A DNA stretch of 58,468 nucleotides from Natronosalvus rutilus (GCF_024204665.1 NZ_CP100358.1:1-58468), one strand, 5' to 3'; shown: positions 1-8,321, counted from the first letter of the stretch. Notes: a model not told the origin generated them from the sequence alone. Made by a program: numbers and translations.

Positions 1-11
1 GCAATCAGAAT
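1..11. repeat. Terminal direct repeat, left copy
   Basis: The first 11 bases, GCAATCAGAAT, are identical to the last 11 bases of the window (58458-58468). This fits a circular or circularly permuted genome with a small assembly redundancy; counted once, the circle would be 58457 bases. The AAA+ ATPase at the right end would then be followed directly by the RHH gene. A chance match or a real short terminal repeat cannot be excluded. Confidence 0.6.
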
Positions 12-32
12 ACGGTCAGACCGCCATCTAAC

Positions 33-245
33 ATGGGACGACGAAAGATCACCGAAGAAGCCGAACGGAAGAAGCAGTCCGAAACCGAGCCAGACCAGGA
101 CGGCGATCAGCCCGACGGCCGGGACCAGCTCACACAACGGATGCCGACGGACCTCGTCGAGGACGTCGACGACTTCGCCGAGGCTCACGGGATGAGTCGA
201 AACGCCGCGATCAACTTCCTGGTCCGTCAGGCCCTCCCGGAGTAA
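33..245 (+). CDS. Ribbon-helix-helix (CopG/Arc-like) DNA-binding protein
   Basis: This 70-residue protein has a basic and acidic, probably disordered N-terminus (residues 1-33). A compact ribbon-helix-helix follows: a strand around QRMPTDLVEDVDDF, a helix, then the turn HGMSRNAAINFLVRQAL. RHH proteins act as dimeric regulators or as centromere-binding partition adaptors. If the window is circular, it lies about 50 bases downstream of the AAA+ ATPase gene at 57574-58437 on the same strand. An ATPase plus RHH pair recalls plasmid partition modules, but a simple repressor role is equally possible. Confidence 0.7.
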   Translation: MGRRKITEEAERKKQSETEPDQDGDQPDGRDQLTQRMPTDLVEDVDDFAEAHGMSRNAAINFLVRQALPE

Positions 246-246
246 A

Positions 247-498
247 CTACTCGTACAGTTGTCCCAGGAGGTACACGACCAGGCCCATTACGGCCAGGAA
301 ACCAAGATGGACGAATGCGCCCGTCCAGTCCGTGGGAGGGCGCATGAGGGCACCGATAATGAGGTGCGCCCATACCAGAAGCAGGAAGAATAGGACGGCC
401 GCGAGGGTGATCTGGACCAGGACGATCAGCCCGATCACGGACTCCTCGTGCCTTCCAGCATCGAATCGGAGCCTCGGGCCGGGTTGACTCATAGCCAT
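247..498 (-). CDS. Small two-TM membrane protein, paralog A
   Basis: This 83-residue protein has a short cytoplasmic head with the signature LRFDAGRHEE. Two hydrophobic segments follow (about residues 23-45 and 60-78), and the end is VYLLGQLYE. The next upstream gene (565-840) shares the LRFDAG-x-HE head and the VYLLG-x-LYE tail, so the two are a tandem duplication. The start MAMSQ is chosen because a TATA-like sequence lies about 26 nt upstream, giving a leaderless transcript; the paralog starts identically with MAM. Function is unknown. Superinfection exclusion and lysis are possibilities not shown by the sequence. Confidence 0.65.
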   Translation of the reverse strand: MAMSQPGPRLRFDAGRHEESVIGLIVLVQITLAAVLFFLLLVWAHLIIGALMRPPTDWTGAFVHLGFLAVMGLVVYLLGQLYE

Positions 499-513
499 AC
501 TTGGTGTTCGTCT

Positions 514-536
514 ACTCAAATATTTAAGGGTTGTCG
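514..536 (-). promoter_or_regulatory. Promoter of paralog A
   Basis: On the minus strand this reads GACAACCCTTAAATATTTG. The TATA-like CTTAAATA is centred about 26 nt before the ATG at 498. The block GACAACCCTTAA matches the core of the virus-wide promoter module, but the full GTTAACCACG operator is not conserved upstream, where only TTAACGCAC is seen. Confidence 0.5.
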
Positions 537-564
537 CGATTGTGCGTTAATTTCACCAGCCAGG

Positions 565-840
565 TTACTCGTACAGCTTCCCGAGGAGGTACACGGCTGC
601 GACAATCGCGAGCATCACTGGTACCCAGTGACCGAGGTACAGCACTGATCGGGTCTCGAGGAAGATGGAGTTGGCGGTGACAAGCGTCCAGGGCAACAGC
701 ATAACGAGCAGGATGATCCCGAGCAGGCCCCGGAGAGTCATAATTGCCTTCACCAGGAAGTCCTCGTGGTCTCCAGCGTCGAACCGGAGCTTTGCATCTG
801 GGAGGTCGGTGCGGTCTCGATCTTCCTGGGTCATAGCCAT
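565..840 (-). CDS. Small two-TM membrane protein, paralog B
   Basis: This 91-residue protein is a paralog of the neighbour at 247-498. It shares an MAM start, an acidic head ending LRFDAGDHED, two hydrophobic segments (about residues 30-52 and 65-84) and the tail VYLLGKLYE. Its own promoter CTTATTAC sits about 27 nt before the ATG at 840, preceded by GCGACAACT, a degenerate form of the shared GACAACC block. The two copies therefore appear to be transcribed separately. Function is unknown. Confidence 0.65.
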   Translation of the reverse strand: MAMTQEDRDRTDLPDAKLRFDAGDHEDFLVKAIMTLRGLLGIILLVMLLPWTLVTANSIFLETRSVLYLGHWVPVMLAIVAAVYLLGKLYE

Positions 841-1093
841 ACTATTCAATCAACCTGTAGCGGTAATAAGAGTTGTCGCAGACATGGGATGAACACGTAG
901 TAAAACGGCATCGGATTCCCCGGCTCTCTATCGGCTGGATAGCGGCCAGTATGAACCCATCGACCACAAAAATGATGTGCAGATTATGGTGTGGAATCGA
1001 TACTTCTATATTATTTTAATTGTTAGCATTACGTGACGATTAAGGGACAATTGTTATCTGCTCCCGGCAAATATTTCGATAAGAAGGTGTCAT

Positions 1094-1372
1094 ATGTCAG
1101 TGGAAATTGCAAAAAAAGTAAACTCATTATCTAAGTTGACACTTGGTGCGTGCATCTTATTTAATGACCGAGCCGTGCCGGTTGTGGTGAAAGATATGGA
1201 AATGAGTGTGTACGACGATCACGAGACGTTTACTGTTGTACACCGGGCCTTCTGCGATGGTCCCCGCGGAGGGAGCCTGATCCTCGAGGAACTCGACAGT
1301 GGGAGATTACGTGTCCTCCGGGAATTCGGTGCCGAAGGGCGAACCGTAACCAATCTTCGTCGCAGCCAGTAA
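1094..1372 (+). CDS. Hypothetical protein with GPRGG beta-domain
   Basis: This 92-residue protein is rich in beta strands, with a central motif GPRGGSLILEE followed by RLRVLREFG. The same arrangement (GPRGGRVILEG, then RTRAKVG) occurs in the protein at 15345-15617, which also shares a leading LFxDR motif, so the two are distant paralogs. It stands alone on the plus strand in an AT-rich stretch. The coding part has lower GC in its first 100 bases than its neighbours, suggesting a separate origin. No catalytic motif is visible and function is unknown. Confidence 0.6.
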   Translation: MSVEIAKKVNSLSKLTLGACILFNDRAVPVVVKDMEMSVYDDHETFTVVHRAFCDGPRGGSLILEELDSGRLRVLREFGAEGRTVTNLRRSQ

Positions 1373-1610
1373 CTATGCTCATCCCGTGCCCGCGCCAGCG
1401 GTAGCGGATGCCATCGCGGGGGCCATAGTCCATATCGCGTTATGGGATTTATGGGCCGAGTGTGGCGGGCTCCAGTGACCGATCAGGTCTGACAGCTTAC
1501 CACAGGGATACGACTCGGGAGTAGATCAGTTATCTAAACACGTAACCCCCCGATTTCGGGTAGAAGAACGTATCCGTAAGGTGATCCACGAGACGTTCTC
1601 GCCGGCTCGC

Positions 1611-2297
1611 TCACTCGGCGTCGTCAGCTCCCTCGTGATCGCCCTCGCCGTCGCCCTCACCCCTACCCTCCTCGTCGACGTCAGCGCCAGCATCGCCGTC
1701 GACGGGAAGCCGGTGGGCCTCGATGGGCTCGATCACGTTCCCGGTCGCTTGCTGCAGGTCCTCGATGCTCCCGTAGATCGAGACGTGCGGGTCCTCCAGC
1801 GGCTCCGGGAACGCCTCACGCCGCCAGTCCACGTAGACGTCGTGCTCGGGGAAGTCGACACCGATGCCCAGGACGTCACCGTTGTACTCGGTCTCGTCGT
1901 CCGGGTTCGCGATCACCTGGAACACGTCCACCCCGTAGCCGTCGCCTTCCTCCTTCTGATCCGCACCCTCGCCTTCACCCTCGCCCTCGTCCTCCTCACC
2001 GCCGACCTCGTAGCCGGCGAACTCGAGCAGCGAGGCGAACGAATCACCGACCGGTTCGTCCTCGCCGGCCAGGGACTTCGCGATCTCGATGGCCTGGTCT
2101 CGCTCACTCTCATCGAGCTCGGCTTTCACCGACGCGGTGCAGATCGCGTGAGCCGACTGCTCACCGTGACCGTCCTCCATCACCTGGCGGACGCACTGAT
2201 CGTAGGCTTCACCCTTCTGATCCGGGTCGCCCCGAAGTTTCGACCACTTCTCTTTCATGAAACTGTACCACGCGTCCGCCACTGTTTCTTCTGACAT
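1611..2297 (-). CDS. Putative head-associated acidic structural protein
   Basis: This is a 228-residue acidic protein and the last gene of the packaging operon. The N-terminal domain (about 1-80) is helical with Cys residues in QCVRQVMEDGHGEQSAHAICTAS. A low-complexity Glu/Gly linker separates it from a beta-rich part (about 118-190), and the tail is a second Gly/Asp/Glu run. The start MSEETVADAW is chosen because it follows the portal stop by two bases. The helical Cys domain resembles small segments found near portal and prohead genes in other tailed phages; this comparison is from memory and the role is inferred. Confidence 0.55.
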   Translation of the reverse strand: MSEETVADAWYSFMKEKWSKLRGDPDQKGEAYDQCVRQVMEDGHGEQSAHAICTASVKAELDESERDQAIEIAKSLAGEDEPVGDSFASLLEFAGYEVGGEEDEGEGEGEGADQKEEGDGYGVDVFQVIANPDDETEYNGDVLGIGVDFPEHDVYVDWRREAFPEPLEDPHVSIYGSIEDLQQATGNVIEPIEAHRLPVDGDAGADVDEEGRGEGDGEGDHEGADDAE

Positions 2298-2299
2298 GG

Positions 2300-4738
2300 T
2301 TAGGCACTCACCTCCTGGAAGGTCCCCTGGACCGCAGCGGGCCCGGGAGCCTCGCCGAACTCGGCTTTGAACGTCTCGATCATGGTGTGTCGCTCGTTCG
2401 GATGCAGGACGAGATCTCCGCCGTACTTCAGGTTCGGGAAGAACTTGGCACTCGCTTCCTCGAGGATATCGTGCATCCGCTCGAGGCTCACCCCGCCTTT
2501 CGTCTGCTCTTTCACCCAGGCGCAGGCGTCGGTCTCGCGGTGATCTGACGGGCCGGTCCACTTGAACTTCCGGCCGTCGACGTCGCCCTGTTGTTTGTAC
2601 GCCTCCTCGCGGGTCTTGTTGAGCACCCGCGCCGACTCCGTCCGCCCGATGGTGTCAGCCACTTCCTGATCGAGGTCGAACCGGTCCTGGAGGTCCTCGG
2701 CGATGCTCCCGAGGCTCCACCCTTCCGGTTGCGTCAGCTTCTCCCGGAAGAAGTCCTCGAGCTTCCGTTCCTGGCCCGACGTCAGTGACTGGATGCCATC
2801 GAAGATTGCGTCCCCGCGGTCGATCACCGCCTCGATGGCGTCCTGGACGAACTCGGGGACCTGATCGTCGGCGTCCCAGAACGGGTCCGCCTTCGTATCC
2901 TCGTCAGCCCACACGATGTGTTCGAAGCCCTCGTCGAGCTTCTCCGTGAGCCGCTCGAGCTCACGGCTGCTAAAATTTCCCAGGGTGGCCTCCGGATCAC
3001 CCCCGGCCTCCGGGTCGTCAGCGTCGGGAACCTCGCCGTCTGCGTCCTCGCTGAAGAAGCCGCCCCCGCCGGCCTCGGCGTCGGCCGACTCCTCGAAGTC
3101 GCCATCAGCGATGTCGACCTCGCCGTCCTCGAGGCGGGCGTCCAGGCCGGCGTCAGCAGCGGCCTGACCCAGGTCGATCTTCGCCTGCCGTTCGTCGGTG
3201 TCCTCGTCCTGCTCGGGGACGAACGCCATCCGGTAGTCGGTCAGCCCCATCAGCTTCGCGAGCTCGTCCAGCGGCCCCGTCGATAGGTCGTGATGCCTCG
3301 AGGCAACCCCCCGCTCGGTCACCTCGAGTTGCAGGCCCTCGTTGTTGAGCCCGCCGGCGTCCTCGAGCTCGGAGTCGAACACGTCCGTTACCCGCCAGTT
3401 CTGCCGGATGTCAGACTTGAACCGCTTTTTCATCTGATCGTCCTGGCCGAGCAACTCGTCGTTCATCAGGTCGATCACCTGGACCTCCGGCGTCGACTGA
3501 CTCTCGCCGGAGTACTCGTTCATCATGATCTGCTCGCTGTAGGGGTTCTCCTTCGCGTCAGACTCGGCCTTCTTGAAGTTCCGCTCCCAGGTGTCCGGGT
3601 TCGTCGTGTGGACGACCATGAACTTGTTTGGATACCGGTCGCTCGAGGGGTCGTAGAACGCCGAGGCGTAGACGTCCATCCAGTGGAGGATGGCCTGCTT
3701 CAGCCAGACGTGATGGGTAGGCGAGAGTCCGTCCAGTCCGTTGAGCCGCGGATACCAGAACGCCCAGGTGACGATCTCCTCGTTGAAGTAGTACTTCGTC
3801 GGCTTCCGGACGGTGGCCGCGCCGCTCTCTTTCTCGACGAAGTACACCTCCCGAAGCCGGGAGTTGCAGACTTCACAGTGGCCCGGCTCGCGTTCGACCA
3901 CCGCTGCCTCGTGAGGCGGGCGGTGGACCGGGCAGGCCCACCAGTAGTTGCCCACCCGCCCGTTCGCGTCGACGACCGGGACGATACGCTTCGGGTCGCC
4001 CCTGACGAGCTCATCGATCTCCTCGTGGATCATGTCGCCCGGGTCGTAGGTCGGGACGTCACCCTGGGCGATCACGTACCGCCACTTGACGACGTGAAGG
4101 CCGACCCCCAGGCGGTTGTGATCGTCCTCGCAGAGTTTGTACAGATCACGAAGCGACTGGCCCTCCTTGTTGACGCTCTCGAACTCGCGTTCGGCCTCTC
4201 GCTTCTGTGCCGGGTCCGGATGCCTGACCGGGTGATCGCGGTAGCCCTCGGGGACGTCAGCCGGGTCCGCCGGTGGGGAGGAGACCCCGTCCCGGAGCAT
4301 TTCACGCCGGGCACACTCGAGGCAGAAGGCGATCTCCTCGTCGTACTCGGCCCCGCAGTCGTCGTCCTCGCACTTGACGGTGAACCGCGGGATCAGGATG
4401 GGGAAGTTGTTGAGGAAGGTCTCGTCCCGGAACACGGTCGTCGCCTGGGCGATCTCGTAGCCGTCCAGGCCGAGCGCCTCGATCTGGACTGACCCCAGGG
4501 ACGTGAAGATATCGTTGAACCGGCGGACCGGGCCCCCCTTCCGGGAGTCGTAGTTCTCCTCCTCGCTCGTCGGGTCCGGCGTTTTAGCCTCCGGATCACT
4601 ATCGGTTTGTTCGTTCAGGGCTTTCCCGACGGCCTCCGACGCGAGCCCCTCGTCGTAGGGCATTAGCAGGACTGACCGTCCCTGCCCGTCCTGACCGAGG
4701 GGCATCACCGGCGAATCTGGATTAGGTGACGAGCTCAT
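2300..4738 (-). CDS. Portal protein fused to MuF-like head morphogenesis domain
   Basis: This protein has 812 residues, much longer than typical portals of 400-550. The central part (about 180-510) has portal character, including EEIVTWAFWYPRLNGLDGLSP and ASAFYDPSSDRYP. The C-terminal third matches the MuF/SPP1 gp7 minor head domain: a tryptophan-rich helix, then TIGRTESARVLNKTREEAY and a W-TGPSDHRETDACAWV segment. Two zinc-ribbon-like knuckles lie inside the portal part: CEDDDCG with CLEC near residue 120-140, and CPVH with CEVC near 270-300. They are unusual for portals. It forms the dodecameric head vertex through which DNA passes. It lies downstream of TerL and has a late-type motif 16 nt before its ATG. 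Confidence 0.8.
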   Translation of the reverse strand: MSSSPNPDSPVMPLGQDGQGRSVLLMPYDEGLASEAVGKALNEQTDSDPEAKTPDPTSEEENYDSRKGGPVRRFNDIFTSLGSVQIEALGLDGYEIAQATTVFRDETFLNNFPILIPRFTVKCEDDDCGAEYDEEIAFCLECARREMLRDGVSSPPADPADVPEGYRDHPVRHPDPAQKREAEREFESVNKEGQSLRDLYKLCEDDHNRLGVGLHVVKWRYVIAQGDVPTYDPGDMIHEEIDELVRGDPKRIVPVVDANGRVGNYWWACPVHRPPHEAAVVEREPGHCEVCNSRLREVYFVEKESGAATVRKPTKYYFNEEIVTWAFWYPRLNGLDGLSPTHHVWLKQAILHWMDVYASAFYDPSSDRYPNKFMVVHTTNPDTWERNFKKAESDAKENPYSEQIMMNEYSGESQSTPEVQVIDLMNDELLGQDDQMKKRFKSDIRQNWRVTDVFDSELEDAGGLNNEGLQLEVTERGVASRHHDLSTGPLDELAKLMGLTDYRMAFVPEQDEDTDERQAKIDLGQAAADAGLDARLEDGEVDIADGDFEESADAEAGGGGFFSEDADGEVPDADDPEAGGDPEATLGNFSSRELERLTEKLDEGFEHIVWADEDTKADPFWDADDQVPEFVQDAIEAVIDRGDAIFDGIQSLTSGQERKLEDFFREKLTQPEGWSLGSIAEDLQDRFDLDQEVADTIGRTESARVLNKTREEAYKQQGDVDGRKFKWTGPSDHRETDACAWVKEQTKGGVSLERMHDILEEASAKFFPNLKYGGDLVLHPNERHTMIETFKAEFGEAPGPAAVQGTFQEVSA

Positions 4739-4753
4739 GCGCTTGAACCTACC

Positions 4754-4765
4754 TTTGTACCCATA
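4754..4765 (-). promoter_or_regulatory. Late-type motif upstream of portal
   Basis: On the minus strand this reads TATGGGTACAAA and ends 15 nt before the portal ATG. Near-identical 12-mers precede four other structural genes (5021, 49355, 51580, 57422), pointing to a shared late promoter or activator site. Confidence 0.55.
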
Positions 4766-4786
4766 GCCCGGAGTGATCGGTCGCGT

Positions 4787-5011
4787 TTAAGTACCACCCT
4801 GATCCGCATCGGCGTCTTTCTCCCGCTCAACTTGCTCGAGGTTGTCGATTGGGATGCCAAAATACGAGCTCTCAATCCAGGCCAGCGGGTTCCGACAGTC
4901 GTACATGACGAGGAAGTCCTCGGAGGTCTCATACGTCTCGGTCACCGACACCGCCTCGTTCCAGTGTTCCCGCCCTGGTTCGTTTTGATCGTCTGCCTCA
5001 CCAGCACCCAT
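4787..5011 (-). CDS. Hypothetical acidic protein before portal
   Basis: This is a 74-residue acidic protein. The recognisable core, VMYDCRNPLAWIESSYFGIPIDNL, looks like a short helical hairpin. The ATG at 5011 is preferred because a late-type motif ends 9 nt upstream. Between this gene and portal lies a short gap with a second copy of that motif, so the two genes are probably both late but separately controlled. No family was recognised. Confidence 0.55.
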   Translation of the reverse strand: MGAGEADDQNEPGREHWNEAVSVTETYETSEDFLVMYDCRNPLAWIESSYFGIPIDNLEQVEREKDADADQGGT

Positions 5012-5020
5012 ACCTGATGG

Positions 5021-5032
5021 TTTGTACGCATA
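5021..5032 (-). promoter_or_regulatory. Late-type motif upstream of gene 4787-5011
   Basis: On the minus strand this reads TATGCGTACAAA, the consensus form of the motif also found at 4754, 49355, 51580 and 57422. It ends 9 nt before the ATG at 5011. Confidence 0.55.
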
Positions 5033-5054
5033 CGCCGGCGAACACCGCCGCTCG

Positions 5055-5633
5055 TCACTCGGCGTCGTCGGCGTCAGCGCCGGCGTCCGTCGGGATCTGC
5101 TCACGGACCTCGTCCGGGAGGTCCTCGGGCGAGACGTCGCCCCCGATCACCGCCTCGAGGGTGATCGCCTTCTCCTCCTCGGGAATCGGCTCCATCCGGC
5201 CGTAGCGGGCGTTCGCGTTCGCCGTGAAGGAGTAGTCCTTCTCGAAGGAGTCGGCCACCTGGAAGAGAGCCTGGTTGATCGCCGCCCGATGCTCATCGGT
5301 CACCCAGTCCGCCATGAACGTCTGGACCTCCACCTCGTACTTGAACGACCGCAGATCAGCCAGGCAGTTCGAGCAGGCCCGCTCACCCGTCTCGAGGCGG
5401 ATGTACGTGACGTCCTCGTCGGCGTCAGCCTCCGGGACCTTACAGCAGACGCAGAGTTGGTCCTTCACCGCGTACCGCGGGAGCCGGAGGTCGCGGTCGC
5501 ACTGATCGCACCGGCCCGGGTCGCCATCGACGTCGTCGACGGGCTCGCCGCAGCTCGGGCAGTGCGTCAGATCGGGATGGGCGTCCGGGTGATCGGTCCA
5601 CTCGAGGTCGTCGTGAGGTGTCTCGTAGTTCAT
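5055..5633 (-). CDS. Multi-zinc-ribbon acidic protein
   Basis: This 192-residue protein carries several Cys pairs in its N-terminal half: CPSC (about 25), CDQC (about 43), CVCC (about 62) and CSNC (about 88). These suggest two zinc ribbons. A helical region with AHPDL-like acidic character and a disordered Asp/Ala tail follow. It is translationally coupled to the 58-residue zinc protein upstream (ATGA overlap) and sits between TerL and portal. A role in head assembly or packaging is inferred from position only. Confidence 0.6.
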   Translation of the reverse strand: MNYETPHDDLEWTDHPDAHPDLTHCPSCGEPVDDVDGDPGRCDQCDRDLRLPRYAVKDQLCVCCKVPEADADEDVTYIRLETGERACSNCLADLRSFKYEVEVQTFMADWVTDEHRAAINQALFQVADSFEKDYSFTANANARYGRMEPIPEEEKAITLEAVIGGDVSPEDLPDEVREQIPTDAGADADDAE

Positions 5634-5806
5634 GGTTTCAGCTCCGCTTTCAGTCGGTGTCCCCGCCGGTCACACGCCGGGCAGCTCCATCGCTCGGCGT
5701 AGATCCCCAGGCTCGCGTATCGCTTCAGGTCGGTGAACGCACACGCCGGGCATTCGGCTGGTGCGTCCGCGAGGTCGCTCTCGGTGTCGCTGTTGTAGTC
5801 GGTCAT
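5630..5806 (-). CDS. Zinc-ribbon mini-protein
   Basis: This 58-residue protein has two CPAC knuckles (about residues 19-22 and 43-46) spaced as in a rubredoxin-like zinc ribbon. The start at 5806 overlaps the TerL stop by ATGA, and its end overlaps the next start, so it lies inside a tightly coupled operon. It is one of many small Cys-paired proteins in this genome. Its specific role is unknown. Confidence 0.65.
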   Translation of the reverse strand: MTDYNSDTESDLADAPAECPACAFTDLKRYASLGIYAERWSCPACDRRGHRLKAELKP

Positions 5807-7428
5807 GTTGGCAGATCGCTCATGTCGTAGTCGCTGTCGGTCACGTTCTCGGTGCTGATCCCGCGCAGACCGATCTCGCAGGAGTCCAGGCGGTCGTCGT
5901 GTTTCCCCGTCGGGAAGCCCACCCACTCGTCGATGAACGACTGCCACTTCGCGCCCGCCCGCTCGGCCCGCTCGTCGACGGGCGTGGCCTTCGAAAGCGT
6001 GTCGTCGATAATCCGTACCCGGCCACTCTCGAACCGGCCGGCCATCGAAATGATACGCTCCTCCTTCGAGCCGCTCGAGGTCGTCGTCTGGAACCGGAGG
6101 TCCTTGTCGCGGGCCTCCTGGACGAGCCACCGCTGGGCCTGGTTACCCTCAACGTTGATCCGGGAGACCGGATGGCCGAAGGTACCCTCGACGTCGCTGA
6201 CTACCCGGCTGATCCAGGAGATCGCCCGGCTCATCGTGATGCCGCGCTTGCGCTCGAGCTCGACGAGGAAGGTCGTACTCGATGGCGGGTGATCGCCGTA
6301 CACCGCGACCGACCACCAGTCGCTGTCGCCCACCGCCGCCTTCTCCGGGTCGTCCTCGATGCCGACGTCGACGCCGGCGACGAACCTGACCCCCTGATCG
6401 GGGAGGGCAGACCGTGGCTCGAACACGAGTTGGTCGGCGTTGAGGACCTGCCCCTCGAGGGCCCGCGGGTCGTTCTGGTTCTCACGCTTGAACACCAGCG
6501 CGGAGCCGTCCTCGCTTTGTACCTCCGTCAGCAGCTTGTCGATCAGGTTCTCGAGCGACCACCGCTCGGGCCACAGGACGTCGACCTCGCGATGGGCATC
6601 GATATCCAGGATGGTCTCACGCTGGGCGTCGATCTGCGAGAGCTCGGCCCCGCTGTAGGTGTTGCCGGCGTCAGTCGTGACGGTGAACTCGCCGTTCTCG
6701 ATCACGCTGTAGTCGCTGATCGCCTGCTTGACTTCGACGTTCCAGTTGGGCGAGTGGATCAGCTTCGAGTAAAGATCCTCTGGGTGCTTCCGGGTCCCTA
6801 ACACGAGGTAAACGCTGTCCCCGGCCGCCCCCAGGTTCTGGGAGTAGTCCTGGAACTGCGACCATCGCTTTTGCCGCTGGGTCTCCGTCCGTTGCGTCGG
6901 CCAGGAGACGATGTCGTCGAAAATCAGCAGGTCGTAGTGGCCGCCCGTGATCTTGCTGTCCATACCCCGGGCAGCGATGGTGGGCTCGGCGTGGTTCGCC
7001 GTCCGCCGCAGCGTGAGGTCAGTCGCGGAGTCCTTGTCGATCTGCCGGCCGAAGCGCGGCCCCCACTTGTTGATCGTCTTCCGGCACTGGTTGAGCTTCT
7101 CCTTCGCCTTCGACTCCGACTCCATCAGGATGAGAACGCGGACGTTCGGATTCGCCAGCGCCTTCCAGGAGGGGACGATGTGCGAGCCCGTCTCCGATTT
7201 GGCGTGGTCACGCGGGTACAGCTTGCACATTCGCTTCGGCTGGCCCGGGTGATCCTCGAGCGCCCGGTACACCTCCGCCATCAGCGAGCGGAGATACCGC
7301 GGCGTCATGTACTCGAAGTCGTGCAACGCGATGGACGACAGCGTCGGGCGGGCCAGCGGGTTCTCCTTCGCCAGCTCGATCAGCCGCTGGGACTTCTCCA
7401 GCGCCCCGTCGTCAGCGCCCGCACTCAT
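5803..7428 (-). CDS. terL: Terminase large subunit
   Basis: This 541-residue motor ATPase and nuclease pumps viral DNA into proheads. The Walker A-like loop YPRDHAKSETGS (about 71-82) has the terminase-type P-R-x-x-x-K-S-x arrangement. Walker B is DLLIFDD (about 166-172), with DD as metal and catalytic acids. LVLGTRKHPEDLY (about 208-220) fits the coupling motif. The RNase H-fold nuclease begins AGVDVGIED (D354) and ends with the GKHDDRLDS motif near residue 510. It overlaps the HNH gene upstream and the zinc mini-protein downstream by 4 bases each. Length is normal for the family. Confidence 0.9.
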   Translation of the reverse strand: MSAGADDGALEKSQRLIELAKENPLARPTLSSIALHDFEYMTPRYLRSLMAEVYRALEDHPGQPKRMCKLYPRDHAKSETGSHIVPSWKALANPNVRVLILMESESKAKEKLNQCRKTINKWGPRFGRQIDKDSATDLTLRRTANHAEPTIAARGMDSKITGGHYDLLIFDDIVSWPTQRTETQRQKRWSQFQDYSQNLGAAGDSVYLVLGTRKHPEDLYSKLIHSPNWNVEVKQAISDYSVIENGEFTVTTDAGNTYSGAELSQIDAQRETILDIDAHREVDVLWPERWSLENLIDKLLTEVQSEDGSALVFKRENQNDPRALEGQVLNADQLVFEPRSALPDQGVRFVAGVDVGIEDDPEKAAVGDSDWWSVAVYGDHPPSSTTFLVELERKRGITMSRAISWISRVVSDVEGTFGHPVSRINVEGNQAQRWLVQEARDKDLRFQTTTSSGSKEERIISMAGRFESGRVRIIDDTLSKATPVDERAERAGAKWQSFIDEWVGFPTGKHDDRLDSCEIGLRGISTENVTDSDYDMSDLPT

Positions 7429-7805
7429 CGGCCGCCGTCACCCCGGTCGTACAGCCCGTCGTTATGAGAGGCGAGCAGCGCCCACGTGTCCGCCTCGAGG
7501 TCGCCGCCGGCGTCCTGGAGGAGGCGGGCGACCGTCTCCGACCTGGACCGGTAGCCCCGCGCCTTCGTGAGCTCGTCGAGCGCCTCGATCACCGGCTGAC
7601 CCAGGGCGAACCAGATGGTGTACGGAGGAGCCCCGCGGTGAAGGGAGACGTGACAGCCCTGGCACAGTGGGACCCAGTTGTCCCGCCGGTCGTGATCGTG
7701 ATCGCCGTCCATGTGGTGGACCTTCACCTGATCGGTCGACCCACAGTGAAGGCACTGCTCGCCGTACAGTTCGAGGGCCCGATCTCGATACCCGCGCCCG
7801 CTCAT
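7425..7805 (-). CDS. HNH endonuclease
   Basis: This 126-residue protein has an N-terminal HNH nuclease domain: CLHC (about 19-22), KVHHMDGDHDHDRRDNWVPLCQGCH (about 28-53). The HH pair, Asn and second CxxC are those expected of the beta-beta-alpha metal fold. The C-terminal half is a helical region of unknown role. It overlaps the TerL start by 4 bases. HNH proteins next to terminases often cooperate in genome cleavage during packaging in siphoviruses, which is the likely job here. The start is preceded by GGGGGTAACAGGCAG, the same Shine-Dalgarno block as in the shared promoter module. Confidence 0.85.
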   Translation of the reverse strand: MSGRGYRDRALELYGEQCLHCGSTDQVKVHHMDGDHDHDRRDNWVPLCQGCHVSLHRGAPPYTIWFALGQPVIEALDELTKARGYRSRSETVARLLQDAGGDLEADTWALLASHNDGLYDRGDGGR

Positions 7806-7853
7806 CTGCCTGTTACCCCCGTCTGCGTTGCGTATGGTTCGTTACCTGACCCA

Positions 7854-8321
7854 TCATGCATTTTTACTCATTATCTCGTGTAAGGGGGGCAGGTCTTTCC
7901 CTTTTTCCGTCAGCCGGGCGTGGAGCGCCCACAGGAGCTCCCACCGCCAGTTCACGACGGCCTCGCCGTCCTCACCCGCGACCATCGTCTCCCCCGTCTC
8001 CGGGTCACCGAACGGGAGCAGGCCGATGGGCGTCAGCTTGCACAGGACGGTGTTGTCGCAGACGATCAGCGCCGCCCCGCCCTCGAGGGCCGTGTCGACG
8101 GACGTGATCTGGCGGACGTGATCGTAGCCGTTGAGGATCACCACCCAATCGTGGCCCTCCTCCTCGAACCGGTCGTACCAGATCCGCTCGAGGCTGGACA
8201 GCGGCTCGCCGTGAGCGCCGGGGAGCTCACACGCCAGGGCGTAGGTGACCGGGACGCCACCGAGTTGGTCGATTATCGCTTCGCCCTCGGCCGCCTTCCG
8301 TTGTGCCGCCTGCTCACCCAT
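7854..8321 (-). CDS. Hypothetical protein
   Basis: This is a 155-residue mixed alpha/beta protein. A beta-rich middle contains WVVILNGYDHVRQI and ALIVCDNTVLCKLTPIGLLPFGDPETGE, and the C-terminal helix is WELLWALHARLTEKG. The start MGEQAAQRK overlaps the stop of the upstream gene by 8 bases, so it is part of the long operon. No family was recognised. Its position just before the packaging genes hints at a pre-packaging role, but nothing in the sequence settles it. Confidence 0.55.
   Translation of the reverse strand: MGEQAAQRKAAEGEAIIDQLGGVPVTYALACELPGAHGEPLSSLERIWYDRFEEEGHDWVVILNGYDHVRQITSVDTALEGGAALIVCDNTVLCKLTPIGLLPFGDPETGETMVAGEDGEAVVNWRWELLWALHARLTEKGKDLPPLHEIMSKNA

Noticed and set aside
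3290-4492. 400-codon plus-strand frame opposite the portal gene
   Set aside because: It is a shadow of the portal coding strand; no motif or start signal.
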